Source: UBA1738 sp045655325
GTDB lineage: Bacteria > Bacillota > Clostridia > UBA1381
DNA length: 27,305 bases
NCBI GenBank assembly: GCA_045655325.1
Contig: JAZOOY010000043.1
Span: 1-27,305, forward strand
Direction of reading: 5' to 3'
Shown: piece by piece, positions 7,889-14,924 of the stretch
Layout: each line of letters starts with the position of its first letter
Position numbering within the stretch: position 1 is the first letter of the stretch
The notes under the pieces: generated by a model
The model's input: only the letters and a program-made list of their open reading frames with translations
What the model was told of the DNA's origin: nothing
Database searches by the model: none
Made by a program: the position numbers and the translations under genes

Positions 7889-9229
7889 TTATTCTGCCAC
7901 AATGTTATCAATTTCAATGTACCAATCAGGCAACTTTTCTCCGCCTGTAAGGTCATCAATATAGGCAGGGAACATCTTTTTAATGTTAATCTGGTTCATA
8001 GAAGATTGATATTTTGCGATTATGTTATCAAGCGCTTCGATATAAAGCGGTGTGAATCCTGTATTGCCTTGTGGGTTATAACGTCTTAAAATCTGTGAAT
8101 ACTCTGTGATATATCCGTTTCGGGCAGTAACCTTTACTGCGCTTGTACCTTGATATTTAACAGGTATACCACCCACGTTATAGTCAAATGTGAAGTTTTG
8201 AGCGTTGTCTTCGGTAAGGGCTGAAGTTACGTTCATTTCCGCGTTCTGGTTTATTGAAAGGTTAACGGTATCAATAAATTCAGCAACCTGCGACACATTT
8301 TCGTAGGTGTTGGATGCCCCTGATGAAAGCTTGATACCTGTATCGCTTGCAGTAAAGGTAAGAATACCGTCGGTAGAAATTTTCAAGATACCTGTGTTTT
8401 CAACAAAAACCAAAGTGCCGTCAGCTTCTGTATATCGCCACATTGAGTTTGGGTTTATAGAAAAGGCTGACAAAATCTGGTTTACTGTTCTTTGGTTTAT
8501 TTCATCGTCTTTCATTACAGGGTTTTCAGCGTACACCACTTCTGCCGAAACAGCGTCGGAATAAATAGGAATCATCGGCGCAAGGATGGTTTTTTGGCTA
8601 CCGAATTCCTTGTCAAAATTAAGGTCAAAAGAATAGTTGATAACGGACTGGTTTTCGATGTCCGTCTCAAGAACATTCTCAATTATTGCCGAAATTTCCT
8701 GTGCACCTGTTTCAATCTTATAAAATGTGCCGTTGTCATTCACATAAACATTGCCGTTTTCTTCAATAACTATATCCGAAAAGTTTTTGAATGTGGCTTC
8801 GGTTCTGCCTACTGCTAAAAGGCCTGAAAAATTCTTTGCAGAATATGATGTTGGATAGGAAAGATAGATTGATTTTCCTGTTAGGGCAGAGTACCAGTTT
8901 TCGCTTGAAACTTGTGTGATATTTCGGGCAGGCTCCTGAAAGGCATTTTTCAAAACATTGCTTGCTACATCATAAATCCCTTTAAATTCCGGTGATTTTC
9001 TAAGGTATTCAAATCGGCTGGACTGATAGCCTGTGTTCACGATGATACGTTCCGGTGCAGTAAGGTTATCGGTAACGCTGTGGTCCGCTCTTTTCAGATT
9101 TGTTCGTATACTAAAAAAGTTATAGCCCGTAGGCCATAACTTTTCGTCAACTAATATTTTTTCGGCCAAAACGAGTGAAAAAGCAACAAGTATAACAAGT
9201 ATGAAACTTTTAAGTCGCTCTTTCATCAT
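7889..9229 (-). CDS. walH: YycH (WalH) family regulator of WalK
   Basis: 446 residues. After MMKERLKS comes a single membrane anchor (about residues 8-24), followed by LWPTGYNFFS and a large extracytoplasmic region rich in beta-strand-type sequence, as in YycH. The position between walK and yycI, and the length, fit YycH, the membrane partner of the WalRK system. It starts 12 bases after the preceding small secreted-protein gene, with GAGG seven bases before the first of two adjacent ATGs. Which ATG is used is uncertain by one codon. Confidence 0.82.
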   Translation of the reverse strand: MMKERLKSFILVILVAFSLVLAEKILVDEKLWPTGYNFFSIRTNLKRADHSVTDNLTAPERIIVNTGYQSSRFEYLRKSPEFKGIYDVASNVLKNAFQEPARNITQVSSENWYSALTGKSIYLSYPTSYSAKNFSGLLAVGRTEATFKNFSDIVIEENGNVYVNDNGTFYKIETGAQEISAIIENVLETDIENQSVINYSFDLNFDKEFGSQKTILAPMIPIYSDAVSAEVVYAENPVMKDDEINQRTVNQILSAFSINPNSMWRYTEADGTLVFVENTGILKISTDGILTFTASDTGIKLSSGASNTYENVSQVAEFIDTVNLSINQNAEMNVTSALTEDNAQNFTFDYNVGGIPVKYQGTSAVKVTARNGYITEYSQILRRYNPQGNTGFTPLYIEALDNIIAKYQSSMNQINIKKMFPAYIDDLTGGEKLPDWYIEIDNIVAE

Positions 9230-9241
9230 AGTAAGACCTCA

Positions 9242-9697
9242 TTATCTCAAGAAATTCAAAATGTTTATTGTAACGCTCTTTAGTCTTTCAACGGTACTCT
9301 TCTTAACTTTTGAAATTTCGATATCAACAACCTGATTTGTAGTTCCGTTTTCTGCATACACGATAAATGTGTTAGAATCATTTGGCAAATCCACAACAGT
9401 AGAATAAAGACCTGATGCACCGATCTCTTGTGCTGACTTTATAATCATACAATCTTCTGTTCCAGGAACCTGACGGTAAATACGAATTGTTGTACCCTGT
9501 GGTCCTACTGCAGAAATTGTATAAGTTCTGTCAGATGTTGATGCAGAAAGTGTCTGCGGACGCTTAATATATATTAAGTCTGTTGAGTTTCCCTGAGCGG
9601 TAACAGGAATCTGTGTTTCGTATGCCGCAAAGGATACAGCGTTTATTGAGAACAGCATTAGTGCTGCAATCAACAACGAAATAATCTTCTTTTTCAT
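9242..9697 (-). CDS. Small secreted protein of unknown function in the wal operon
   Basis: 151 residues when started at MKKKIISLL; the open frame extends to 9790, but that part would begin at the -10 box of a good promoter, so the internal ATG is preferred (AAAGG lies 12 bases before it). Residues 1-24 form a classic signal peptide ending in AVSFA; there is no lipobox Cys. The mature ~125 residues look all-beta (ISAVGPQGTTIRIYRQ..., LYSTVVDLPNDSNTFIVYAENG), like an Ig/fibronectin-type fold, followed by a basic tail STVERLKSVTINILNFLR. It lies between walK and walH, where B. subtilis has no gene. I do not recognise the family. A role in wall sensing is only suggested by position. Confidence 0.75.
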   Translation of the reverse strand: MKKKIISLLIAALMLFSINAVSFAAYETQIPVTAQGNSTDLIYIKRPQTLSASTSDRTYTISAVGPQGTTIRIYRQVPGTEDCMIIKSAQEIGASGLYSTVVDLPNDSNTFIVYAENGTTNQVVDIEISKVKKSTVERLKSVTINILNFLR

Positions 9698-9778
9698 TTT
9701 ATATAACAACCTTTCATCCAAGCGAAAACCAAACGATGCGTCGGTATTTTCGTACATAATCCTTATCTTACAATACAC

Positions 9779-9806
9779 ATTATACCACAACTGTATTACA
9801 AAGCAA
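9779..9806 (-). promoter_or_regulatory. Internal sigma-A promoter upstream of the small secreted protein
   Basis: On the minus strand: TTGCTT (9801-9806), 16-base spacer, extended -10 TGGTATAAT (TATAAT at 9779-9784). It would allow the secreted protein-walH-walI group to be transcribed apart from walRK. Confidence 0.6.
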
Positions 9807-9834
9807 TTACATACGGTTTAAAATAAGATAACAA

Positions 9835-11586
9835 TTATAGCGGTACAGAAATAATAACTTCTGTGCCTTCGCCAACGTCACTTGCGATGGAAATATTACC
9901 GCCAAGCTGGTTCATAATCTGCTTTGCGATGGCAAGACCAAGACCTGTTCCGCCTGTTTCACGGGAACGTGCCTTATCAACGCGGTAGAATCTTTCAAAG
10001 ATTCTTGGCAGGTTTTCTTTCGGGATGCCGATACCATTATCACGTACCTTTATATAAGCATCCTTATAAAGGGTACCGAAATAAACGTCAATCTGTCCGC
10101 CTTCTGGTGTGTATTTGATTGCGTTTGAAATTATGTTTATAACCACCTGCTCTAATTTATCACGGTCACTTAAAACCACAGAGTTCTGGTTTGGTGCATG
10201 AAGATGCAGGGCCTGATGCTTTTCTTTTGCGGAGAAGAACATACGCTCAACAACGCTTGTCAGGAAGTCAGCAAGATCAATTTGCTCAAATGGTCTGACT
10301 TCATATTGACCTTCGTCAAGTCTTGATAAAGTAAGAAGGTCTTTTACGATTCGTGTCATTCTGTCCGCTTCGTTTGCGATAGTGCCCAAGAATCTTGTAT
10401 GCATTTCTTCGTCATAAGGCATATCCATAAGGGTTTCAGCGTATGACTTTACGGTTGTAAGCGGTGTTCGAAGCTCGTGAGATACGTTTGCCACGAACTC
10501 ACGACGTGAAAATTCAAGCTTTTGCTGGCTTGTAACGTCGTGCATAACAACCAGGATGCCACCGATTTTGTTTTCAATTTTAAACGGCGCAAAAGTGAAG
10601 CGGATAATCTTGTCATTAATAGTTGCCTGACGCTCTGATCTTTCTTCGTCATTTATATATATGAGACTACCCATTGAAATATCAGCGTCAATTTCCTTAA
10701 AGAAATTATCGAACTTGATATCGTCATAAAACTGTCTGCCAATCATTTTCTTGGCTTTCGGGTTTATGTGGATAAGCTCGCCTTTGGTGTTAAAGGCAAG
10801 GATTCCGTCAGTCATATTATTAAGGATAGTTTCAACCTTATTTTTTTCGGAGTTCACTTCTTCCATGGTACTTGAAAGTGCCGTTGACATGTATGCAAAA
10901 GTGTTGCTCAAAATTCCAAGCTCGTCCTTTGCGTCGGTTGGCTGAACCGAAGTAAATTCACCGGATGCGATTTTTTCTGCAACGCCGGTTAAACTGCGGA
11001 TTGGCTTTGTAATAGTACGGCTGAAGAAGAAACTCAATATAATTGCAATACATACAGAAACCAAAAGCGCTTCAATCAAAATAAAAAGCACGTTACGGGT
11101 AACAGATGTTACTTCGTTTTTTGTGTCTTTAATATAAGCAATATATCGGGCACTGCCATTTGCGTTTATAGGAATGGCATAGTCCATATATGTTTTTTCG
11201 GTATCGGAAAGATTACCGTTTTTGCCTGCCATAGCGGTGATTATGTTATCGCTTTTCTCAAGATTTGCACTCTTTGCAGGGTCAGATGAGTGAATAACAG
11301 CACCTGTTTTTGCATCTAAAATGGCATAAAAACGGTAGGTGTCAATGCCCAAAGGTCCGGCATAAGAGCTGACAATGTCACGAACACCTTCGCTACCCGA
11401 TATGCCGGCACTGTTTTCAAGCTCGGAAACAAGGCCAGTTGTGAAAACTTTTTCCATCATAACGTAGAATTCATCGTTATAAAGTTTCACAATATTGGCA
11501 GTAAGAAAAGAGCCGATAACAACCACTACCGACAAAATAGTAAGTATGAAAATAGATATAATTTTGGTTTGTATGCTTTTAAACAT
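9835..11586 (-). CDS. walK: WalK-type sensor histidine kinase
   Basis: 583 residues with the WalK layout: membrane helix 1 (about 9-31), extracellular sensor (about 32-164), helix 2 (165-189), HAMP (190-242), PAS (about 250-355), then HisKA with FVANVSHELRTPL (phospho-accepting His 370) and HATPase_c with the N-box NIISNAIKYT, DNGIGIP and GGTGLGLAIA. In Bacillota WalK senses cell-wall state and controls WalR, governing peptidoglycan hydrolase genes. It starts 2 bases after the walR stop, so the two are coupled. Assignment as WalK rather than another PAS-HAMP kinase such as PhoR rests on the walR-walK-yycH-yycI neighbourhood. Confidence 0.92.
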   Translation of the reverse strand: MFKSIQTKIISIFILTILSVVVVIGSFLTANIVKLYNDEFYVMMEKVFTTGLVSELENSAGISGSEGVRDIVSSYAGPLGIDTYRFYAILDAKTGAVIHSSDPAKSANLEKSDNIITAMAGKNGNLSDTEKTYMDYAIPINANGSARYIAYIKDTKNEVTSVTRNVLFILIEALLVSVCIAIILSFFFSRTITKPIRSLTGVAEKIASGEFTSVQPTDAKDELGILSNTFAYMSTALSSTMEEVNSEKNKVETILNNMTDGILAFNTKGELIHINPKAKKMIGRQFYDDIKFDNFFKEIDADISMGSLIYINDEERSERQATINDKIIRFTFAPFKIENKIGGILVVMHDVTSQQKLEFSRREFVANVSHELRTPLTTVKSYAETLMDMPYDEEMHTRFLGTIANEADRMTRIVKDLLTLSRLDEGQYEVRPFEQIDLADFLTSVVERMFFSAKEKHQALHLHAPNQNSVVLSDRDKLEQVVINIISNAIKYTPEGGQIDVYFGTLYKDAYIKVRDNGIGIPKENLPRIFERFYRVDKARSRETGGTGLGLAIAKQIMNQLGGNISIASDVGEGTEVIISVPL

Positions 11587-11588
11587 GT

Positions 11589-12293
11589 TTACTGTGCCTT
11601 ATTAAAGTAATAACCAACGCCACGTTTTGTTATGATATAGCGTGGCATACCAGGGTCGTCCTCAATCTTTTCACGAAGACGTCTTACAGTAACGTCAACT
11701 GTACGAACATCGCCGTAATATTCATAGCCCCAAACATTCTCAAGTAGATTTTCACGTGAGAAAATACGTTCAGGCTGAGTTGCCAGGAACTTCAAAAGCT
11801 CAAACTCACGAAGAGTTATATCAATAACCTTGCCGTACTTTGAAACTTCATAGCGTTCCACGTTGATTGTAAGGTCGCCTGATGTTATTAGTGAAGCATT
11901 ATCCTGACCAACTGATGCTCTGTCAATTGAAGTACGTCTTAAATTAGCTTTAACACGTGCGGTAAGTTCACGGATAGAAAATGGTTTTGTCATATAATCG
12001 TCTGCACCAAGCTCAAGACCCAAAACCTTATCAACTTCCTCTTCACGTGCTGTCAACATAATTACAGGAACAGATGATTTTTCACGTATTTTTTTGCATA
12101 CTTCAAAACCGTCCATCCTAGGAAGCATTACGTCCAAAAGAATAAGGTCAGGATTTTCAGAAAGCGCAAGTTCAAGGCCGGTAGCACCGTCCATAGCTTC
12201 AAGCACCTTATATCCTTCTTTTTGGAAATTAAATTTGAGTATGTCTACAATGGCTTGCTCGTCTTCGATTATAAGAACGCATCTTTCGTCCAT
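11589..12293 (-). CDS. walR: WalR-type response regulator
   Basis: 234 residues of the OmpR/PhoB class. The receiver has acidic pocket Glu10-Asp11, phospho-acceptor Asp 54 in LILLDVMLP, Thr 81 and Lys 103 in YMTKPFS. The C-terminal winged helix (about 135-232) ends in VTVRRLREKIEDDPGMPRYIITKRGVGYYF. It is phosphorylated by the adjacent kinase and regulates cell-wall turnover genes. The ATG follows AAAGGTG by a few bases. It is the first gene of the minus-strand operon and has its own promoter. Confidence 0.93.
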   Translation of the reverse strand: MDERCVLIIEDEQAIVDILKFNFQKEGYKVLEAMDGATGLELALSENPDLILLDVMLPRMDGFEVCKKIREKSSVPVIMLTAREEEVDKVLGLELGADDYMTKPFSIRELTARVKANLRRTSIDRASVGQDNASLITSGDLTINVERYEVSKYGKVIDITLREFELLKFLATQPERIFSRENLLENVWGYEYYGDVRTVDVTVRRLREKIEDDPGMPRYIITKRGVGYYFNKAQ

Positions 12294-12337
12294 ATTATCA
12301 CACCTTTCAACAAATATGTATATAGATATACAATATA

Positions 12338-12366
12338 ATTGTAACAGAAAATGCGGAAATCTTCAA
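12338..12366 (-). promoter_or_regulatory. Sigma-A promoter of walRK
   Basis: Minus strand: TTGAAG (12361-12366), 17-base spacer, TACAAT (12338-12343), giving a start near 12331 and a ~38-nt leader. I saw no clear WalR-type direct repeat beside it. Confidence 0.7.
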
Positions 12367-12418
12367 TAGTTATTTGAAAATAATTTATTTTTTTAGAACA
12401 TATAAAATGCCTTGGCAG

Positions 12419-12446
12419 AACACTTTTTTTAGGCGTACATAATATG
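12419..12446 (+). promoter_or_regulatory. Possible sigma-K promoter of dpaAB
   Basis: Established knowledge: B. subtilis dpaAB is transcribed in the mother cell by sigma-K (AC, then 16-17 bases, then CATANNNTA). Here AC at 12420 is 16 bases before CATAATATG (12438-12446), an 8 of 9 match. The predicted start would fall almost on the Shine-Dalgarno, so the call is weak. No good sigma-A promoter competes on this strand. Confidence 0.3.
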
Positions 12447-12464
12447 TAAAAGAGGGAGGTATGG

Positions 12465-13319
12465 ATGGTGAAAAATACAGTTTGTATAATTGGTGGAGAT
12501 TTAAGGCAGAGAAGGCTTTCAGAGCTTCTTAAAAAGGATGGATATGTCGTCAGCACTATCGGACTTTTTGAGGATGATTGCGATTTTTCGCTACTTGAGT
12601 CGGCGGATATTGTAGTGTTTCCTATGCCTATGAGCTTTGATAATGTTTATATAAATGCACCTTTTTCAAAAAAGCAGATTGCACTTTCTTCGGCGCTTGA
12701 CCAGCTTTCGGGGAATTGCTTTGTTCTTGGCGGACGAATTTCAAAAGAAACGGAAGATATCCTGACGGGAAAAGGACTTAAATTTGCGGATTACTATAAG
12801 CGGGAAGAACTGATTGTAAAAAACGCCATTCCAACGGCAGAGGGTGCTTTGGAAATTGCGTTTTCTGAGATGCCTATAACTATTTTCGGGTCAAAAAGCC
12901 TTGTTATAGGATATGGCAGAGTTGGAAAGGTTATGGCGAAAAAATTAAAGGCTCTTGAATCCTGCGTTACGGTTTCGGCACGAAAATGCTCGGATTTTGC
13001 GTGGATAGAAGAGGGCGGAATGAAGGCGATACATACCGAAGACCTGCCTATATTTGCAGGAGATTTTGACCTTATTATAAACACAGTGCCGGCTATGGTT
13101 TTAACCGAAGAAGTCTTAAAAAGAGTTCGGGAAGATGCCCTTATTATCGACCTTGCATCAAAGCCTGGCGGTGTTGATTTTAGTAGCGCAAAACGGCTTT
13201 CAAGAAATGTTATCTGGGCATTGTCACTTCCGGGAAAAACCGCACCTGTTACATCGGGAGAAATTATAAAAGAGGCAATAACGAACATTTTGGCAGAAAC
13301 GGAGGTGTTGGATGAATGA
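12465..13319 (+). CDS. dpaA: Dipicolinate synthase subunit A
   Basis: 284 residues. The N-terminal domain (CIIGGDLRQRRLSELL) is the DpaA signature; the C-terminal half carries a dinucleotide-binding Rossmann motif VIGYGRVGKVMAKKL (Gly 149, 151, 154), as in shikimate-dehydrogenase-like folds. With DpaB it forms the oxidoreductase that makes dipicolinic acid in the mother cell, the calcium chelator that gives the spore core its heat resistance. GGGAGGT ends 4 bases before the ATG at 12465; another ATG at 12461 is out of frame. Presence of dpaAB is strong evidence that the organism can form endospores and that it uses the DpaAB route rather than the EtfA route of many Clostridium species. Confidence 0.93.
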   Translation: MVKNTVCIIGGDLRQRRLSELLKKDGYVVSTIGLFEDDCDFSLLESADIVVFPMPMSFDNVYINAPFSKKQIALSSALDQLSGNCFVLGGRISKETEDILTGKGLKFADYYKREELIVKNAIPTAEGALEIAFSEMPITIFGSKSLVIGYGRVGKVMAKKLKALESCVTVSARKCSDFAWIEEGGMKAIHTEDLPIFAGDFDLIINTVPAMVLTEEVLKRVREDALIIDLASKPGGVDFSSAKRLSRNVIWALSLPGKTAPVTSGEIIKEAITNILAETEVLDE

Positions 13320-13894
13320 ATTTAGCTGAAAAGACAGTGGGTTTTGCGTTAACAGGCTCATTTTGTACCTTTTCGAAAGTTTTAAAAGAGCTTGAAAAGG
13401 TGGCAGAAACGGGAGCTAATGTAATACCTATTATGAGCGAGATTGCATATAGTACCGATACAAGATTTGGCACGGCGGAGGATTTTAGAAACCGCATTGA
13501 AACCATTTGCCAGAACCCTATAATCAAGACGGTAAAGGAAGCAGAGCCAATTGGCCCGAAAGGGTATCTTGACATTTTGGTGATAGCACCTTGCACCGGA
13601 AACACCCTCGCCAAGCTGGCATCAGGTATTGCCGATTCGTCAGTTACTATGGCGGCAAAGGCACACCTTCGCAATCAAAAGCCTGTGGTTATTGCACCGT
13701 CCACTAATGACGGTCTGGGAAACGCTGCAAAGAATATCGGTGTGCTGTTAAACAACAAAAACCTGTACTTTGTGCCGTTTGGTCAGGATGACCACGTGAA
13801 AAAACCGAACTCATTGGTTGCGGATATGACAAAAATTTTGCCAGCCCTTGAGTTGGCGCTGGATGGTGAACAACTCCAGCCAATATTGTGCTGA
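13316..13894 (+). CDS. dpaB: Dipicolinate synthase subunit B (flavoprotein-type)
   Basis: 192 residues with the flavoprotein (UbiX/CoaC-like) fold of DpaB: VGFALTGSFCTF at the start, APCTGNTLAKLASGIADSSVTMAAKAH in the middle and PVVIAPSTNDGLG near the end. It is the partner of DpaA in dipicolinate formation. The start ATG overlaps the dpaA stop (ATGA), with GGAGG 10 bases upstream, so the two are translated as a coupled pair. A terminator follows 22 bases after the stop. Confidence 0.92.
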   Translation: MNLAEKTVGFALTGSFCTFSKVLKELEKVAETGANVIPIMSEIAYSTDTRFGTAEDFRNRIETICQNPIIKTVKEAEPIGPKGYLDILVIAPCTGNTLAKLASGIADSSVTMAAKAHLRNQKPVVIAPSTNDGLGNAAKNIGVLLNNKNLYFVPFGQDDHVKKPNSLVADMTKILPALELALDGEQLQPILC

Positions 13895-13915
13895 TTATAT
13901 ATATTTTCAAAAGAA

Positions 13916-13946
13916 AAAAAGCTTCGCTTACAAGCGGAGCTTTTTA
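13916..13946. terminator. Bidirectional terminator between dpaB and the PocR/AraC regulator
   Basis: Stem AAAAAGCTTCGCTT with AAGCGGAGCTTTTT (one T-G pair) around an ACA loop, T-run on each strand. The stop codon of the convergent minus-strand gene overlaps its right edge. Confidence 0.8.
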
Positions 13947-14783
13947 ATTTCTTGAAAGACTGTTCCTTTGGCTTCGGAACTTAAGTGGTGTTGTGCCTGT
14001 CTGCTTCTTGAATGCACGGATAAAGTAGTTGGTATCATAAATTCCAACCGTTTCTGCGATTTGTGTAATCGACATATCGGTATCCAAAAGCAGTTTTTTC
14101 GCTTTCGTTAAACGCTGGTAGCGGATGTAGTCAGAAATTCCCATTCCAAGATTGGTTTTTGCAAGTTTATAAAGCTTTGACTGTGAGATATAAAATTGTT
14201 TGCAGATTGCCTCAATGGACAAGCTCTGGTCAAGGTTTTCCTTTAAGTATTCCTTTAACTGATAAACTAAAATGTTAGGGTTGTTTTTGATTATTTCATT
14301 GGTGTAAAGATAGCTTGCGCACATTGTCATCATATTTACAGCAGATGCAATATACTTTTCGTCTGCTGTAGTTATTTTTGAAATCATATCTTCGGTAATA
14401 TCAATATCGTAAAGCTCACAGGCCTTTCTGGCACAAGCTCGTATCTTATCCTTGTTTTCCAGGGCAATCTGTCCGAACATTAAATAGCCAATGTTCATTT
14501 CACCGGAGCGGATTGGTGCGATGGCTTCGATAACCGACATATGACATTCATAGATGTACGGCTTTCGAGTGGCGTCACAAATGTCAAACCCATGGTTGTC
14601 GCACTCAATGCACTTTTCGTAAAGTTCGGGACTTTCCCGTACACACCTACAAAATTCACACATATTTTTGGGATATGAAAAAAGAGCTTTTCTGTCCGAA
14701 TCGTAAAGAACTATCATAAACTTTGTCAGGTTATAAAAATCTTCAAAGACTTTTTCTAAATCCTCTAGTGCCACTTCAAACAT
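13944..14783 (-). CDS. AraC-family transcriptional regulator with PocR sensory domain
   Basis: 279 residues from the ATG at 14783, which has AAAAGGGTGTG just upstream; the frame is open to 14867 but without a ribosome site, and that part would overlap the promoter. Residues about 5-165 are a PocR-type ligand domain with a Cys-rich stretch (Cys 42, 45, 47, 58, 61, 69, 80) and the FGQIALE motif; residues about 175-275 hold two AraC helix-turn-helix units (LSIEAICKQFYISQSKLYKL, then MSITQIAETVGIYDTNYFIRAFKK). PocR domains sense small ligands, 1,2-propanediol in the namesake. It diverges from the PMI-like gene, which it probably controls. The ligand is unknown; the Cys set might bind metal or an Fe-S cluster, which is speculation. 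Confidence 0.88.
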   Translation of the reverse strand: MFEVALEDLEKVFEDFYNLTKFMIVLYDSDRKALFSYPKNMCEFCRCVRESPELYEKCIECDNHGFDICDATRKPYIYECHMSVIEAIAPIRSGEMNIGYLMFGQIALENKDKIRACARKACELYDIDITEDMISKITTADEKYIASAVNMMTMCASYLYTNEIIKNNPNILVYQLKEYLKENLDQSLSIEAICKQFYISQSKLYKLAKTNLGMGISDYIRYQRLTKAKKLLLDTDMSITQIAETVGIYDTNYFIRAFKKQTGTTPLKFRSQRNSLSRN

Positions 14784-14835
14784 ATAATCACACCCTTTTA
14801 ACTTTAAAATGCTATTTTTATAACTTTTAACACCT

Positions 14836-14864
14836 TTAATGATAACATATACCCGTGCTATAAT
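14836..14864 (+). promoter_or_regulatory. Promoter of the PMI-like cupin gene
   Basis: Extended -10 TGCTATAAT (TATAAT at 14859-14864) with a poor -35 TTAATG (14836-14841) at 17 bases, as expected for an activator-dependent promoter. A second TATAAT at 14870-14875 lacks a usable -35. The copies of AAAATGCTAT at 14806-14815 and 14897-14906 flank the pair of promoters and may be operators. Confidence 0.5.
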
Positions 14865-14867
14865 CAA
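14839..14867 (-). promoter_or_regulatory. Promoter of the PocR/AraC regulator
   Basis: Minus strand: TTGATT (14862-14867), 17 bases, extended -10 TGTTATCAT (14839-14844). It overlaps the divergent plus-strand promoter almost completely. Confidence 0.6.
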
Positions 14868-14924
14868 GGTATAATAAAGGTTTTTTTAGTAAACTGAAAA
14901 TGCTATAAAAGGGAGTGTATAATT

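Noticed and set aside
9698..9790. N-terminal extension of the secreted protein in the wal operon
   Set aside because: It starts with TTG inside the promoter, and the internal ATG begins a clean signal peptide with a ribosome site.
12794..13674. Long minus-strand ORFs antisense to dpaA and dpaB
   Set aside because: They are shadows of well-identified genes, with no recognisable product.
14784..14867. 28-residue extension of the PocR/AraC regulator
   Set aside because: The extension overlaps the predicted promoter and lacks a ribosome site; the ATG at 14783 has a good one.
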